Source of the DNA: Rhodospirillales bacterium
Lineage (GTDB): Bacteria > Pseudomonadota > Alphaproteobacteria > Reyranellales > Reyranellaceae
Direction of reading: 5' to 3'
DNA length: 5,531 bases
Assembly: GCA_013205335.1 (NCBI GenBank)
Contig: JABMNB010000630.1
Span: 1-5,531, forward strand
Each line of letters starts with the position of its first letter. The stretch's first letter is position 1. The notes below the pieces were generated by a model. It was not told the origin of the DNA. It saw nothing but the letters and a program-made list of their open reading frames with translations, and ran no database searches. The position numbers were made by a program, and so were the translations under genes. Below, one piece after another: positions 1-5,519 of this stretch.

Positions 1-38
1 GCTCGTGCCGCAGGATGCGAACGACGAGCCTGCGTCGG
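1..38 (+). repeat. Direct repeat A, copy 1 (pre-TRD1 conserved segment)
   Basis: Encodes LVPQDANDEPAS just before TRD1. It matches 797-834 at about 31 of 37 compared positions; most differences are silent or conservative. It is half of the internal duplication typical of two-TRD HsdS proteins. Confidence 0.75.
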
Positions 39-451
39 AATTGTTGAAGCGGATTGGCGTGGCGAGAAACCGTCAATTAAGTGCGGGTATCGCCAAACGA
101 GAAGTACCCTTGGGTGCAATTGGCGCTTCGGAGCGCCCCTTTGACATTCCAGTTAATTGGAAATGGGTAAGGCTCAATCAATTAACTGAACTTGTATATG
201 GAAAATTGCTGCCAACAAGTGAACTTCTCGACGAAGGATATGAGGTTTTCGGGGCAAATGGGCTGATCGGCAAATATGTAAGATATCTTTACGAAGCACC
301 TATGTTGCTGATCTCATGTCGTGGTGCTTACAGTGGAACACCTAACATCTCACCGCCGCAGTGTTTCGTTACGAATAACTCAATCGTTTGCGAATTGTTC
401 GATCCATCTTGTATCAATATTCCACTATTTTCATTCCGTTCTTTCGATTTC

Positions 452-480
452 GTCAAGGGAAGCGATAGTCACCGGCACGG
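452..480 (+). other. Frameshift site in hsdS (one extra G in GGG, 457-459)
   Basis: In the upstream frame this stretch reads VKGSDSHRHG and runs into a stop at 512-514. In the frame one base later it reads REAIVTGTAQPQ, continuous with the conserved TIANAIKLPIPIPPLAEQ that always follows TRD1 in this HsdS group. Deleting a single G of the GGG run joins the two as FDFVKEAIVTGTAQPQ, a natural-looking HsdS sequence. The run is only three bases long, so it is not a typical phase-variable tract. Confidence 0.75.
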
Positions 481-530
481 CCCAACCCCAAGTGACAATT
501 GCAAATGCAATTAAACTTCCTATCCCGATC

Positions 531-602
531 CCACCCCTCGCCGAGCAGCACCGCATCGTCGCCAAGGTCGATGAGTTGATGGCTCTGTGCGACCAGCTCG
601 AG
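531..602 (+). repeat. Direct repeat B, copy 1 (post-TRD1 conserved segment)
   Basis: Encodes the PPLAEQ.RIVAKV.ELMALCD.LE helix start after TRD1. It aligns without gaps to 1353-1424 (constant offset 822) with about 60 of 72 bases identical, so it is long enough to support homologous exchange. Confidence 0.8.
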
Positions 603-796
603 AAGTCACAGACGGCACGGGAGGAAACGCGGGATCGCCTGACCGCCGCAAGCCTCGCCCGCCTCAACGATCCCGCCCCCGAGACCTTCCAGACCGACGC
701 CCGGTTCGCCCTCGACGTGCTGCCCTCGATAACGGCGCGGCCCGACCAGATCAAGCAACTGCGGCAGACGCTCCTGAACTTGGCAGTTCGGGGCGG

Positions 797-834
797 TCTC
801 GTCCCGCAGGATCCGAACGATGAACCAGCATCGG
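797..834 (+). repeat. Direct repeat A, copy 2 (pre-TRD2 conserved segment)
   Basis: Encodes LVPQDPNDEPAS immediately before TRD2 and mirrors the segment at 1-38. Together with repeat B it brackets each TRD with homologous DNA. Confidence 0.75.
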
Positions 835-1352
835 CGTTTCTGCGTGGCATTATGGAGCCTCGGTCTGGTGGAGACATTTCACAGGAAGGTGTCGCGCCAG
901 GTTGGCAACGGACCGTCATTGAGCATTGCTTTGTTGTAACTGGGGGCATCCAAAAAACTCCGGCGCGCGCGCCCAAGAACAATGCCTTCCCGTACCTTGG
1001 AGTTGGTAATGTTTACCGCGGTCGATTAGAGCTGGCCAACGTCAAGAGATTTGAGCTGGCGGGTAATGAGCTCGAAAAGTATCGGCTCGAACAGCAAGAT
1101 ATTTTGATCGTCGAGGGGAATGGTAGCGCAAGTGAGATTGGGCGATGTGCAGTTTGGCACGGAGAAATTGAGAACTGCGTTCATCAAAATCATATCATTC
1201 GGTGTCGACCCAAACTCAAGGATCTGACGCCATACGTCACTCTCTATCTTAACTCGCCAATGGGAATGGAAGAGATGAGGCGGCTGGCAATTACTTCGGC
1301 AGGCTTATTCAGCCTCAGTGTTGGAAAGATCAAGAGAGTCGCAGTCCCCCTC

Positions 1353-1424
1353 CCACCTCTCGCCGAGCAAACACGCATCGTCGCCAAGGTCAATGAACTG
1401 ATGGCCCTTTGCGACCGGCTGGAG
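1353..1424 (+). repeat. Direct repeat B, copy 2 (post-TRD2 conserved segment)
   Basis: Second copy of the PPLAEQ.RIVAKV.ELMALCD.LE coding segment, following TRD2; partner of 531-602. Confidence 0.8.
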
Positions 1425-1530
1425 GCGAGCCTTGCCGCCACAGCTGCCACCCGCAGCCGATTGCTCGACGCCCTCCTGGCCGAAGCCCTCACGCCGATGG
1501 ATGTGGCTGAGGTGAAGGCGGCGGAATAGG

Positions 1531-2451
1531 ATGGCAGTCAATCTCGTCATCGCCGTCACCGACGGAGACTGGTTCGACATGCTGCGCCGTCAGCCGAACC
1601 TGAGCGAGGTCAATTTCTGGGCCCCATCCGCTGCGAACTTCCGCGCCCTACAGCCTGGCGAGCTGTTCCTGTTCAAGCTGCACGCGCCTCGCAACTTCAT
1701 CGTTGGCGGCGGCATCTTCGCCTACGCCAACGCTCTGCCTTGCTCACTCGCCTGGCAGGCATTTGGCGAGGCAAATGGTGCGCGATCGGCGCATGAGATG
1801 CGCGCGCGGATCGCGCGCTATCGGCGGGTCGATCCGGGCGATCGGAGCGATTTCGAGATCGGCTGCCGCATCCTGACACAGCCGTTCTTTTTCGCCGAGG
1901 CCGACTGGATTCCCGTTCCGGCGAGCTGGGCGCCGAACATCGTGTCTTTTAAGACCTACAACACCGGCGACGCGGAAGGGATCGCGCTTTGGGACGCGGT
2001 GAACGAGCGGATGAACCGGTCGGGCTTCCCCGGCATGGCCGAATCCCAGGCGCGGTTCGGCCAGCCACAGTTGATCCGGCCGCGCCTTGGGCAGGGCGCG
2101 TTCCGGGTGCTCGTGACGGACACCTACAATCGCCGCTGCGCTATCACGCACGAGCGGACCCTGCCGGCCCTCGAAGCCGCACATATCCGCCCCTATGGCG
2201 ACGGCGGCGAACATGAGGCGCGAAACGGGCTTTTGCTTCGGCGCGACATCCACAGTTTGTTTGACGCCGGCTATGTGACGGTGACGCCCGATCTGCACTT
2301 CGAAGTGAGCCGCCGTATCAAAGAAGAGTTCGATAACGGACAGCACTATTACGAGCTGCACGGGAAGCCGATCTTTGAACCTGATGACATATTGCGACGC
2401 CCTGATCCCGAGGCGCTTCGCTGGCACAACGAACAAGCGTTTCGAGGGTGA
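1531..2451 (+). CDS. HNH endonuclease with N-terminal PUA/EVE-like domain (predicted restriction endonuclease)
   Basis: 306 aa. The C-terminal half is a clear HNH_2-type nuclease: GQGAFRVLVTDTYNRRC (C203), then EAAHIRPYGDGG (H218), N232 in RNGLLL and DIHSLFD (H241, D245), the expected metal-binding and catalytic positions. The first ~100 residues (WAPSAANFRALQPGELFLFK, then IVGGG.F, AWQAFGE.NGA) resemble the PUA/EVE/ASCH-like fold found in COG3440-type predicted restriction enzymes; such folds can sense modified bases, so modification-dependent cleavage is an inference. No signal peptide or membrane segment is seen, so it should act in the cytoplasm on DNA. The ATG at 1531 lies one base after the hsdS stop and is the only start that preserves the N-terminal domain; expression is probably coupled to hsdS. 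All catalytic residues appear intact. Nuclease family is confident, the target unknown. Confidence 0.9.
   Translation: MAVNLVIAVTDGDWFDMLRRQPNLSEVNFWAPSAANFRALQPGELFLFKLHAPRNFIVGGGIFAYANALPCSLAWQAFGEANGARSAHEMRARIARYRRVDPGDRSDFEIGCRILTQPFFFAEADWIPVPASWAPNIVSFKTYNTGDAEGIALWDAVNERMNRSGFPGMAESQARFGQPQLIRPRLGQGAFRVLVTDTYNRRCAITHERTLPALEAAHIRPYGDGGEHEARNGLLLRRDIHSLFDAGYVTVTPDLHFEVSRRIKEEFDNGQHYYELHGKPIFEPDDILRRPDPEALRWHNEQAFRG
2444..2450 (+). promoter_or_regulatory. Ribosome binding site of the GIY-YIG gene
   Basis: GAGGGTG lies about 5-8 bases before the ATG at 2455 and overlaps the HNH gene's stop codon (2449-2451). This supports that ATG as the start and links translation of the two genes. Confidence 0.55.
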
Positions 2452-2454
2452 GCG

Positions 2455-3261
2455 ATGATCCAGCTCGCAGATATCTGGCCGATTGCTTCGCCCGAGCACT
2501 ACAAGCTGCACTTCGCGCGCTGGAATGGCGAGAACCAACCACTTGAGGTGTGGGCGCGAAATAAGCAGGAATGGCAGGGCTGGCAAGAATATCGACCGGC
2601 GCGGGATGACTTCAACCGGCCCTTCATTTTCTCGCTTGTTCAGTTCTATCACGAGACGGACATCTGGCTGTTCGGCGGGGTGTTCCGCGTCGTTGCACGG
2701 CGCACCGATCGCTACGAGGTCGAACTCACCACGGAAGGCCAAGGCTTTCTCGGACGGCTGAAACTGCGTTCTGCCTATCGCGAGCGCGCGACGCGGGTGA
2801 AGTTTGAGAACCACTATCTCGGCTTGGAGGTACAGGAAATTCTGCGGGAACCTTATTCCGGGCGATCCTTTCCAGGCTTCGAAGACATCGATCTATCCTT
2901 CGAGGAACTTGAAACGTTGGTGCGCAATTCCCGCCCTGACTGGCAGGCGGCGCTTTCCAGCATCAAGGGCATTTATCTGATTTCGGATATCACCACAGGC
3001 AAGCGCTACATCGGATCAGCTTATGGCGATCAGGGCGTCTGGTCGCGCTGGTGCGCCTATGTCGCCAGCGGCCACGGCGGGAACGTGGAGCTTCGCGCCC
3101 TCGTGAACGATCCGACCCTGGAATATTGCCGCAAGGCATTCCGCTTCGCGCTGCTGGAAGCCCGCCCCGCGCCGACGCCCGACGAGTTGATCCTCGCGCG
3201 CGAAGCGTTCTGGAAGCGCATTCTCCTGACGCGCGGTGAACACGGATTGAATCGAAACTGA
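2455..3261 (+). CDS. GIY-YIG nuclease family protein
   Basis: 268 aa. The C-terminal ~100 residues form a GIY-YIG nuclease domain: GIY at 172-174, YIG at 185-187, the catalytic-type arginine in WSRW (R198), the metal-binding glutamate in REAFWK (E250) and a terminal GLNRN. These match the order Y, Y, R, E, N used by GIY-YIG enzymes for metal-dependent phosphodiester cleavage. Residues 1-150 form a separate domain (LHFARWNG, EWQGWQEYRP, FNRPFIFSLVQFYHE, WLFGGVFRV) that I know only as the usual N-terminal part of this protein group; it could bind DNA or the substrate mark. The protein is full length and cytoplasmic by composition. It starts 3 bases after the HNH gene and its stop overlaps the next ATG by one base. 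Role in DNA restriction is inferred from context; the fold is confident. Confidence 0.9.
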   Translation: MIQLADIWPIASPEHYKLHFARWNGENQPLEVWARNKQEWQGWQEYRPARDDFNRPFIFSLVQFYHETDIWLFGGVFRVVARRTDRYEVELTTEGQGFLGRLKLRSAYRERATRVKFENHYLGLEVQEILREPYSGRSFPGFEDIDLSFEELETLVRNSRPDWQAALSSIKGIYLISDITTGKRYIGSAYGDQGVWSRWCAYVASGHGGNVELRALVNDPTLEYCRKAFRFALLEARPAPTPDELILAREAFWKRILLTRGEHGLNRN

Positions 3262-4094
3262 TGACCGCTTTCGCTCGTACCATCGGCATCGACTATACCG
3301 GCGCGGAAACGCCGACTGCGAGCCTCAAGGGCTTGCGCGTCTATCTGGCCGAAGCCGGTGAACTTCCGGTGGAGGTCTCGCCGCCGCCGTCCCCGCGCAG
3401 ATACTGGACGCGGAAGGGCATTGCCGAATGGCTGGTGGAGTGGCTCGCCGAGGATGTGCCGACGCTGGTCGGCATCGACCACGGCTTTTCTTTTCCACTG
3501 CGCTATTTCGAGGTGCATCACCTCAAGCCAGAATGGCCGGCGTTCCTCGACGATTTCCATCGTCATTGGCCCACCGACCAGGATCACACCTACGTGGATT
3601 TCGTCCGCGACGGTTCGGTCGGCATCGGCGCGGCGCGCACCGGCAATACCCGTTGGCGGCGCCTGACCGAGGAGCGCGCGGGCGGCGCCAAGTCAGTCTT
3701 TCATTTTGACGTGCAGGGCCAAGTGGCGAAATCTACCCACGCTGGCGTCCCGTGGCTGCGCTTCATCCGCCAGCGCCTCGGCACCCGCGTGCATTTCTGG
3801 CCCTTCGACGGCTGGGACATTCCGGCCGGTCGGTCCGCCATCGCCGAGGTCTACCCGGCGCTGTGGTCGCGCGGCTTCGCCCGCGAGGACCGGACCGGCG
3901 ATCAGCACGACGCCTTCAGCATCGCCGCCTGGCTTTCTCGCGTCGACCGTGATGGCACCCTGGCCAGCTTCCTGAAGCCCGACCTGACACCACCCGAACG
4001 CGCGGTGGCACAGGTCGAGGGTTGGATACTGGGCGTGCCGGGCTTGTTCCGTTCGGGTTCCGACAATCCCGTGCCGGGAGTTGTGAATGTCTAA
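3261..4094 (+). CDS. Putative RNase H-like (DUF429-like) nuclease-fold protein
   Basis: 277 aa, no firm name. The pattern of acidic motifs fits the RNase H-like fold of the DUF429/predicted-nuclease type: D11 at the end of the first strand (TIGIDYTGA), D73 in LVGIDHGFSFPL, E196 in IAEVYPALW and D214/D217 in GDQHDAFSIAAWL near the C-terminus. In that fold such residues bind the metal ions used to cut nucleic acid. Between them sit a tryptophan-rich middle (KPEWPAFLDDF, HWPTDQDHTYVDF) and VHFWPFDGWDIPAG. No membrane segment or signal peptide. The ATG overlaps the previous stop (TGATG), and no strong Shine-Dalgarno is visible, so translation is probably by re-initiation. Alternative: a non-catalytic member of the fold acting as a structural or sensor partner. 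The reading frame is confident; the fold is an inference from motif spacing. Confidence 0.7.
   Translation: MTAFARTIGIDYTGAETPTASLKGLRVYLAEAGELPVEVSPPPSPRRYWTRKGIAEWLVEWLAEDVPTLVGIDHGFSFPLRYFEVHHLKPEWPAFLDDFHRHWPTDQDHTYVDFVRDGSVGIGAARTGNTRWRRLTEERAGGAKSVFHFDVQGQVAKSTHAGVPWLRFIRQRLGTRVHFWPFDGWDIPAGRSAIAEVYPALWSRGFAREDRTGDQHDAFSIAAWLSRVDRDGTLASFLKPDLTPPERAVAQVEGWILGVPGLFRSGSDNPVPGVVNV
4076..4080 (+). promoter_or_regulatory. Ribosome binding site of the 145-aa gene
   Basis: GGGAG ends 6 bases before the ATG at 4087, inside the end of the preceding gene. It supports the overlapping start. Confidence 0.5.
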
Positions 4095-4524
4095 GGACGA
4101 AGATTGGCACTCGGTACTTGAGGGCACGCATGCGGCGGTTCGCGCATTTGCCCGCATCGAAATCGAGGCACTCGCCCGCAAGGTGATCCACTCTCTTCAG
4201 CGCATTCGGTCGTCCGGCATATTCGGCGACGACTACCTCTACAAATCTCTTTGGGACGAGTATTGCCACGAGGTGCAGGAAGGCCCCCACGATATGCTTG
4301 AAGGCGCATGGGACCTGACCATAGACCCATTCCTTGATTACGTTGTCGAACAGGTTCCGCACCATGTAGGTGTGCTGCTGACGATCTATGCTGCCTCGGA
4401 ACTGGATGAGCACGACGACGCGAACTTGGTTGGTTCAGTCTGGCCCGATGTGATCAAGCGTCTCGTTCGAGATTCCCTTGCCAAGAAGGCGGGGATGCGA
4501 AGCCTCCACCACCTCGGCCCGTGA
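4087..4524 (+). CDS. Conserved-looking hypothetical protein, last gene of the operon
   Basis: 145 aa, function not recognised. The protein looks mostly helical and acidic: an N-terminal helix (AVRAFARIEIEALARKVIHS), a distinctive aromatic/acidic centre (SLWDEYCHEVQEGP, then DLTIDPFLDYVVEQVP), a hydrophobic stretch VGVLLTIYAA too short and too flanked by charge to be a membrane anchor, and a basic C-terminal helix ending in RSLHHLGP. No catalytic motif is evident. The start overlaps the previous gene by 8 bases (ATG inside GTGAATGTCTAA) and has a ribosome binding site, so it belongs to the same transcript and could be a small partner, immunity or regulatory subunit of the nucleases upstream (inference). 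Its G/C third-position bias is weaker than in the preceding gene. The last 90 bases are overlapped by a possible opposite-strand gene. Confidence 0.75.
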   Translation: MSKDEDWHSVLEGTHAAVRAFARIEIEALARKVIHSLQRIRSSGIFGDDYLYKSLWDEYCHEVQEGPHDMLEGAWDLTIDPFLDYVVEQVPHHVGVLLTIYAASELDEHDDANLVGSVWPDVIKRLVRDSLAKKAGMRSLHHLGP

Positions 4525-4881
4525 AAAGGGATCACTGATAAGCTCGCCAGCAACGTGTTTCACCGCCCGAGTAATCCGCATTGGAGACATTTCGGTCCAC
4601 AGACTGCAATTGCCCTGAAATACGACGATAGAATGCATCCTCTCGGGCACGATTCTGGCCCAGTTTGAAAGCGCCCTGATGAGACCTTCGTTTTGATGCA
4701 GGGGATCCCGCCACGCCTTGGCGATGATCTTGCCGTGTGTCGCCGCGTTGTCTTGGTCAGTCTCCCGGCAACCCGGCGTGGCGTGGCTGGGCATTAGCCG
4801 CTCGCCGCGGTTCGCTCCCAGTTCATACCACCCGACCACTTGCACATTCGAAACCCGCAGAACTACGCGCCGAATTACCAC
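4435..4881 (-). CDS. Possible hypothetical protein, converging on the operon
   Basis: 148 aa from a GTG at 4881 or 119 aa from the ATG at 4794; product not recognised. In its favour: codons carry a G/C-rich third position in much of the frame (for example around AAKAWRDP-like KIIAKAWRDP), it contains a balanced residue mix with several tryptophans (YELGANRGERL, LIRALSNWARIVPERM, NCSLWTEMSP), and the plus strand of 4525-4880 has no long open frame. Against it: no convincing Shine-Dalgarno before either start, no known motif, and its last 90 bases overlap the end of the 145-aa operon gene in the opposite direction, which is unusual. It may be a remnant of a gene interrupted when the two blocks were joined. 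Treat as tentative. Confidence 0.4.
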   Translation of the reverse strand: MVIRRVVLRVSNVQVVGWYELGANRGERLMPSHATPGCRETDQDNAATHGKIIAKAWRDPLHQNEGLIRALSNWARIVPERMHSIVVFQGNCSLWTEMSPMRITRAVKHVAGELISDPFSRAEVVEASHPRLLGKGISNETLDHIGPD

Positions 4882-4893
4882 GTCAATTCAATG

Positions 4894-4915
4894 ATTTACG
4901 AGAAGCGTACTAAAT
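4894..4915. repeat. AT-rich imperfect palindrome at the border of the non-coding flank
   Basis: ATTTA (4894-4898) and TAAAT (4911-4915) are inverted around a GAAGCG-centred core; the 8-base arms match at 6 positions. It sits just outside the minus-strand reading frame and marks a visible drop in G+C. It could be a recombinase or regulator site; no function is demonstrated. Confidence 0.35.
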
Positions 4916-4941
4916 CCGGCAGTCAACAGCTTTGGAGAGAA

Positions 4942-4969
4942 AGGGCCTGAGAGAGAGCCGGCAGGCCCT
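4942..4969 (-). terminator. Hairpin, possible intrinsic terminator read on the minus strand
   Basis: AGGGCCTG (4942-4949) and CAGGCCCT (4962-4969) form a perfect 8-bp stem with a 12-base loop. On the minus strand the stem is followed by TTTCTCTCC, a weak pyrimidine/T tract, as expected for a terminator of transcription coming from the transposase remnant. On the plus strand it is followed by GC-rich sequence, so it would not terminate the operon. Confidence 0.4.
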
Positions 4970-5107
4970 GGCCGCGCCGAGCCCGGTCAACAGGTCGTTG
5001 GCGAATTGCCCGCCGTTATTGGGCTTCTTCGGGCTCACTCCCGCCGGCAGAGAGCATTGTGCAGGGCGGTAGTGGCGGAGGGAAAGGACCTGGGATCCAA
5101 CGGTCTC
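4970..5107. other. Non-coding stretch with no supportable gene
   Basis: Lies between the hairpin and the transposase remnant. I see no reading frame with protein-family resemblance on either strand. It may be eroded internal sequence of the insertion element, since the minus strand continues directly from the broken transposase frame, but no motif confirms that. Confidence 0.4.
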
Positions 5108-5251
5108 TTACGCGGGCGAGGCCGTCGCAGGTGTAATTCCCGCCTCGGCGTCGGGCAGCTTCTGTCGACCTTTCAGCTGGGCCTTCATGATGCGGTTTTC
5201 GGCCGCCAGGTGTTCGTTCCGAGCCAGCAGCTCCTGGTCCACCGTGCCCAT
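5108..5251 (-). pseudogene. Transposase remnant: N-terminus of an integrase-type (rve) transposase
   Basis: 47 aa from the ATG at 5251 to TAA at 5108-5110. The sequence MGTVDQELLARNEHLAAENR followed by IMKAQLKGRQKLPDAE closely resembles the start of a widespread group of DDE integrase-core transposases that begin (I/L)LAYV.GTVDQELL.RNEYLAAENRIL..QLKGR..L.DAER. The in-frame codons before the ATG even encode ILAYV, so the native start was probably upstream of or at the GTG at 5252-5254; a TAG at 5279-5281 bounds the frame. After DAE the frame degenerates into AGITPATASPA and stops, losing the HTH and the whole DDE catalytic core. Removing one G near 5143 restores DAERE, suggesting a frameshift, but later sequence does not recover a clear transposase. 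It cannot be an active transposase. Confidence 0.7.
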
Positions 5252-5281
5252 CACGTAGGCTAGGATGCTCGGCCCAATCTA

Positions 5282-5430
5282 TAGCCGCCCCCTACCCTGT
5301 CCTGACCCCGGCGACGGCAGCCGTCCGAGAAATTGTGCCGGACCACCGAACGAACCGCTAGCAGGCACCGCCTAACTGACTGATCTGTCGGTGGTTTCAG
5401 TATTTTGGCCGTGCGGGGCTGAGCCTGCGG
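5282..5430. other. Leader between terminal repeats and transposase remnant
   Basis: No gene supported. It holds a tight palindrome GACGGC-A-GCCGTC (5313-5325), and no strong sigma-70 promoter could be picked out. It is probably the untranslated leader of the transposase. Confidence 0.4.
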
Positions 5431-5519
5431 ATTCCGGTGAAGGCGGACAGGCATTCCATACGAAGGCGGACAGTGATTCCGGTCGATCGCGGACAGCGTT
5501 CCGGTGAAGGCGGACATCT
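5431..5519. repeat. Four tandem 22-23 bp repeats (IS-end-type binding sites)
   Basis: Units begin at 5431, 5453, 5476 and 5498, with the consensus ATTCCGGTGAAGGCGGACAG followed by 2-3 variable bases. Units 1 and 4 share TTCCGGTGAAGGCGGACA exactly; unit 2 varies in the centre (CATACGAA) and unit 3 has CGATC in place of GAAGG. The 22-23 bp period is about two helical turns, so bound protein would line up on one face. Such arrays of repeated sites are known at IS21-family and Tn7-like transposon ends. Confidence 0.7.

Larger units (their letters stand above)
2..1529 (+). pseudogene. hsdS: Type I restriction-modification specificity subunit HsdS, 5'-partial and split by a frameshift
   Basis: HsdS gives a type I R-M complex (HsdM2S, HsdR2M2S) its DNA specificity; each target recognition domain (TRD) reads half of a bipartite site. 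The window enters the gene at the conserved LVPQDANDEPASELL stretch that precedes TRD1, so the true start lies upstream. TRD1 runs to about 510, followed by the conserved spacer with PPLAEQHRIVAKVDELMALC (531-590) and a long helix ending in LVPQDPNDEPAS (798-833). TRD2 follows to about 1345, then the second PPLAEQTRIVAKVNELMALC and the C-terminal helix up to TAG at 1527. The reading frame is broken: the first part stays open only to 514, while the conserved part continues one frame over. Removing one G from GGG at 457-459 restores KEAIVTGTAQPQVTIANA. The family is certain; whether the break is real or a sequencing error cannot be told. A separate 3' product could begin at the ATG of MALCDQLE (about 579). 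Confidence 0.9.
5108..5516 (-). mobile_element. Insertion-sequence end remnant (leader, terminal repeats, truncated transposase)
   Basis: On the minus strand the order is: terminal-type sequence beginning TGTCCGCCTTCACCGGAA at 5516, four repeats, about 150 bases of leader, then a transposase N-terminus. This is the layout of one end of an insertion sequence. The 5'-TG start and multiple GTCCGCC-containing repeats resemble IS21-family ends, whereas the transposase remnant is of another integrase-like type, so either the element is an unusual group or two insertions are nested. The opposite end, target duplication and rest of the transposase are not seen. Confidence 0.5.

Noticed and set aside
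321..460. Upstream part of the second hsdS frame as a real N-terminus (ATG at 321)
   Set aside because: This stretch is out of frame with TRD1, which the other frame encodes sensibly; homology to HsdS begins only after the frameshift.
431..982. 183-aa minus-strand frame
   Set aside because: Antisense of the conserved HsdS spacer; low-complexity Arg/Ser/Ala composition.
1744..2814. Long 356-aa open frame on the minus strand
   Set aside because: Antisense to the HNH and GIY-YIG genes, both with intact catalytic motifs; it arises from GC-rich codon bias and has no family resemblance.
3057..3587. 176-aa minus-strand frame across the GIY-YIG/RNase H-like junction
   Set aside because: Antisense shadow spanning two confident genes, with no recognisable motif.
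3693..4181. 162-aa minus-strand frame
   Set aside because: Antisense of the RNase H-like gene's C-terminal half, which holds conserved motifs on the plus strand.
4525..4600. Terminator for the plus-strand operon
   Set aside because: No stem followed by a T tract could be found after the stop at 4522-4524.
5006..5263. 85-aa plus-strand frame
   Set aside because: Antisense to the transposase remnant, whose minus-strand sequence clearly matches a known family start.
5260..5517. 85-aa minus-strand frame through the terminal repeats
   Set aside because: It reads through repetitive insertion-sequence end DNA and is not protein-like.
5431..5519. CRISPR array
   Set aside because: The units are directly adjacent with only 2-3 variable bases between cores and no spacers; an insertion-sequence end explains them better.
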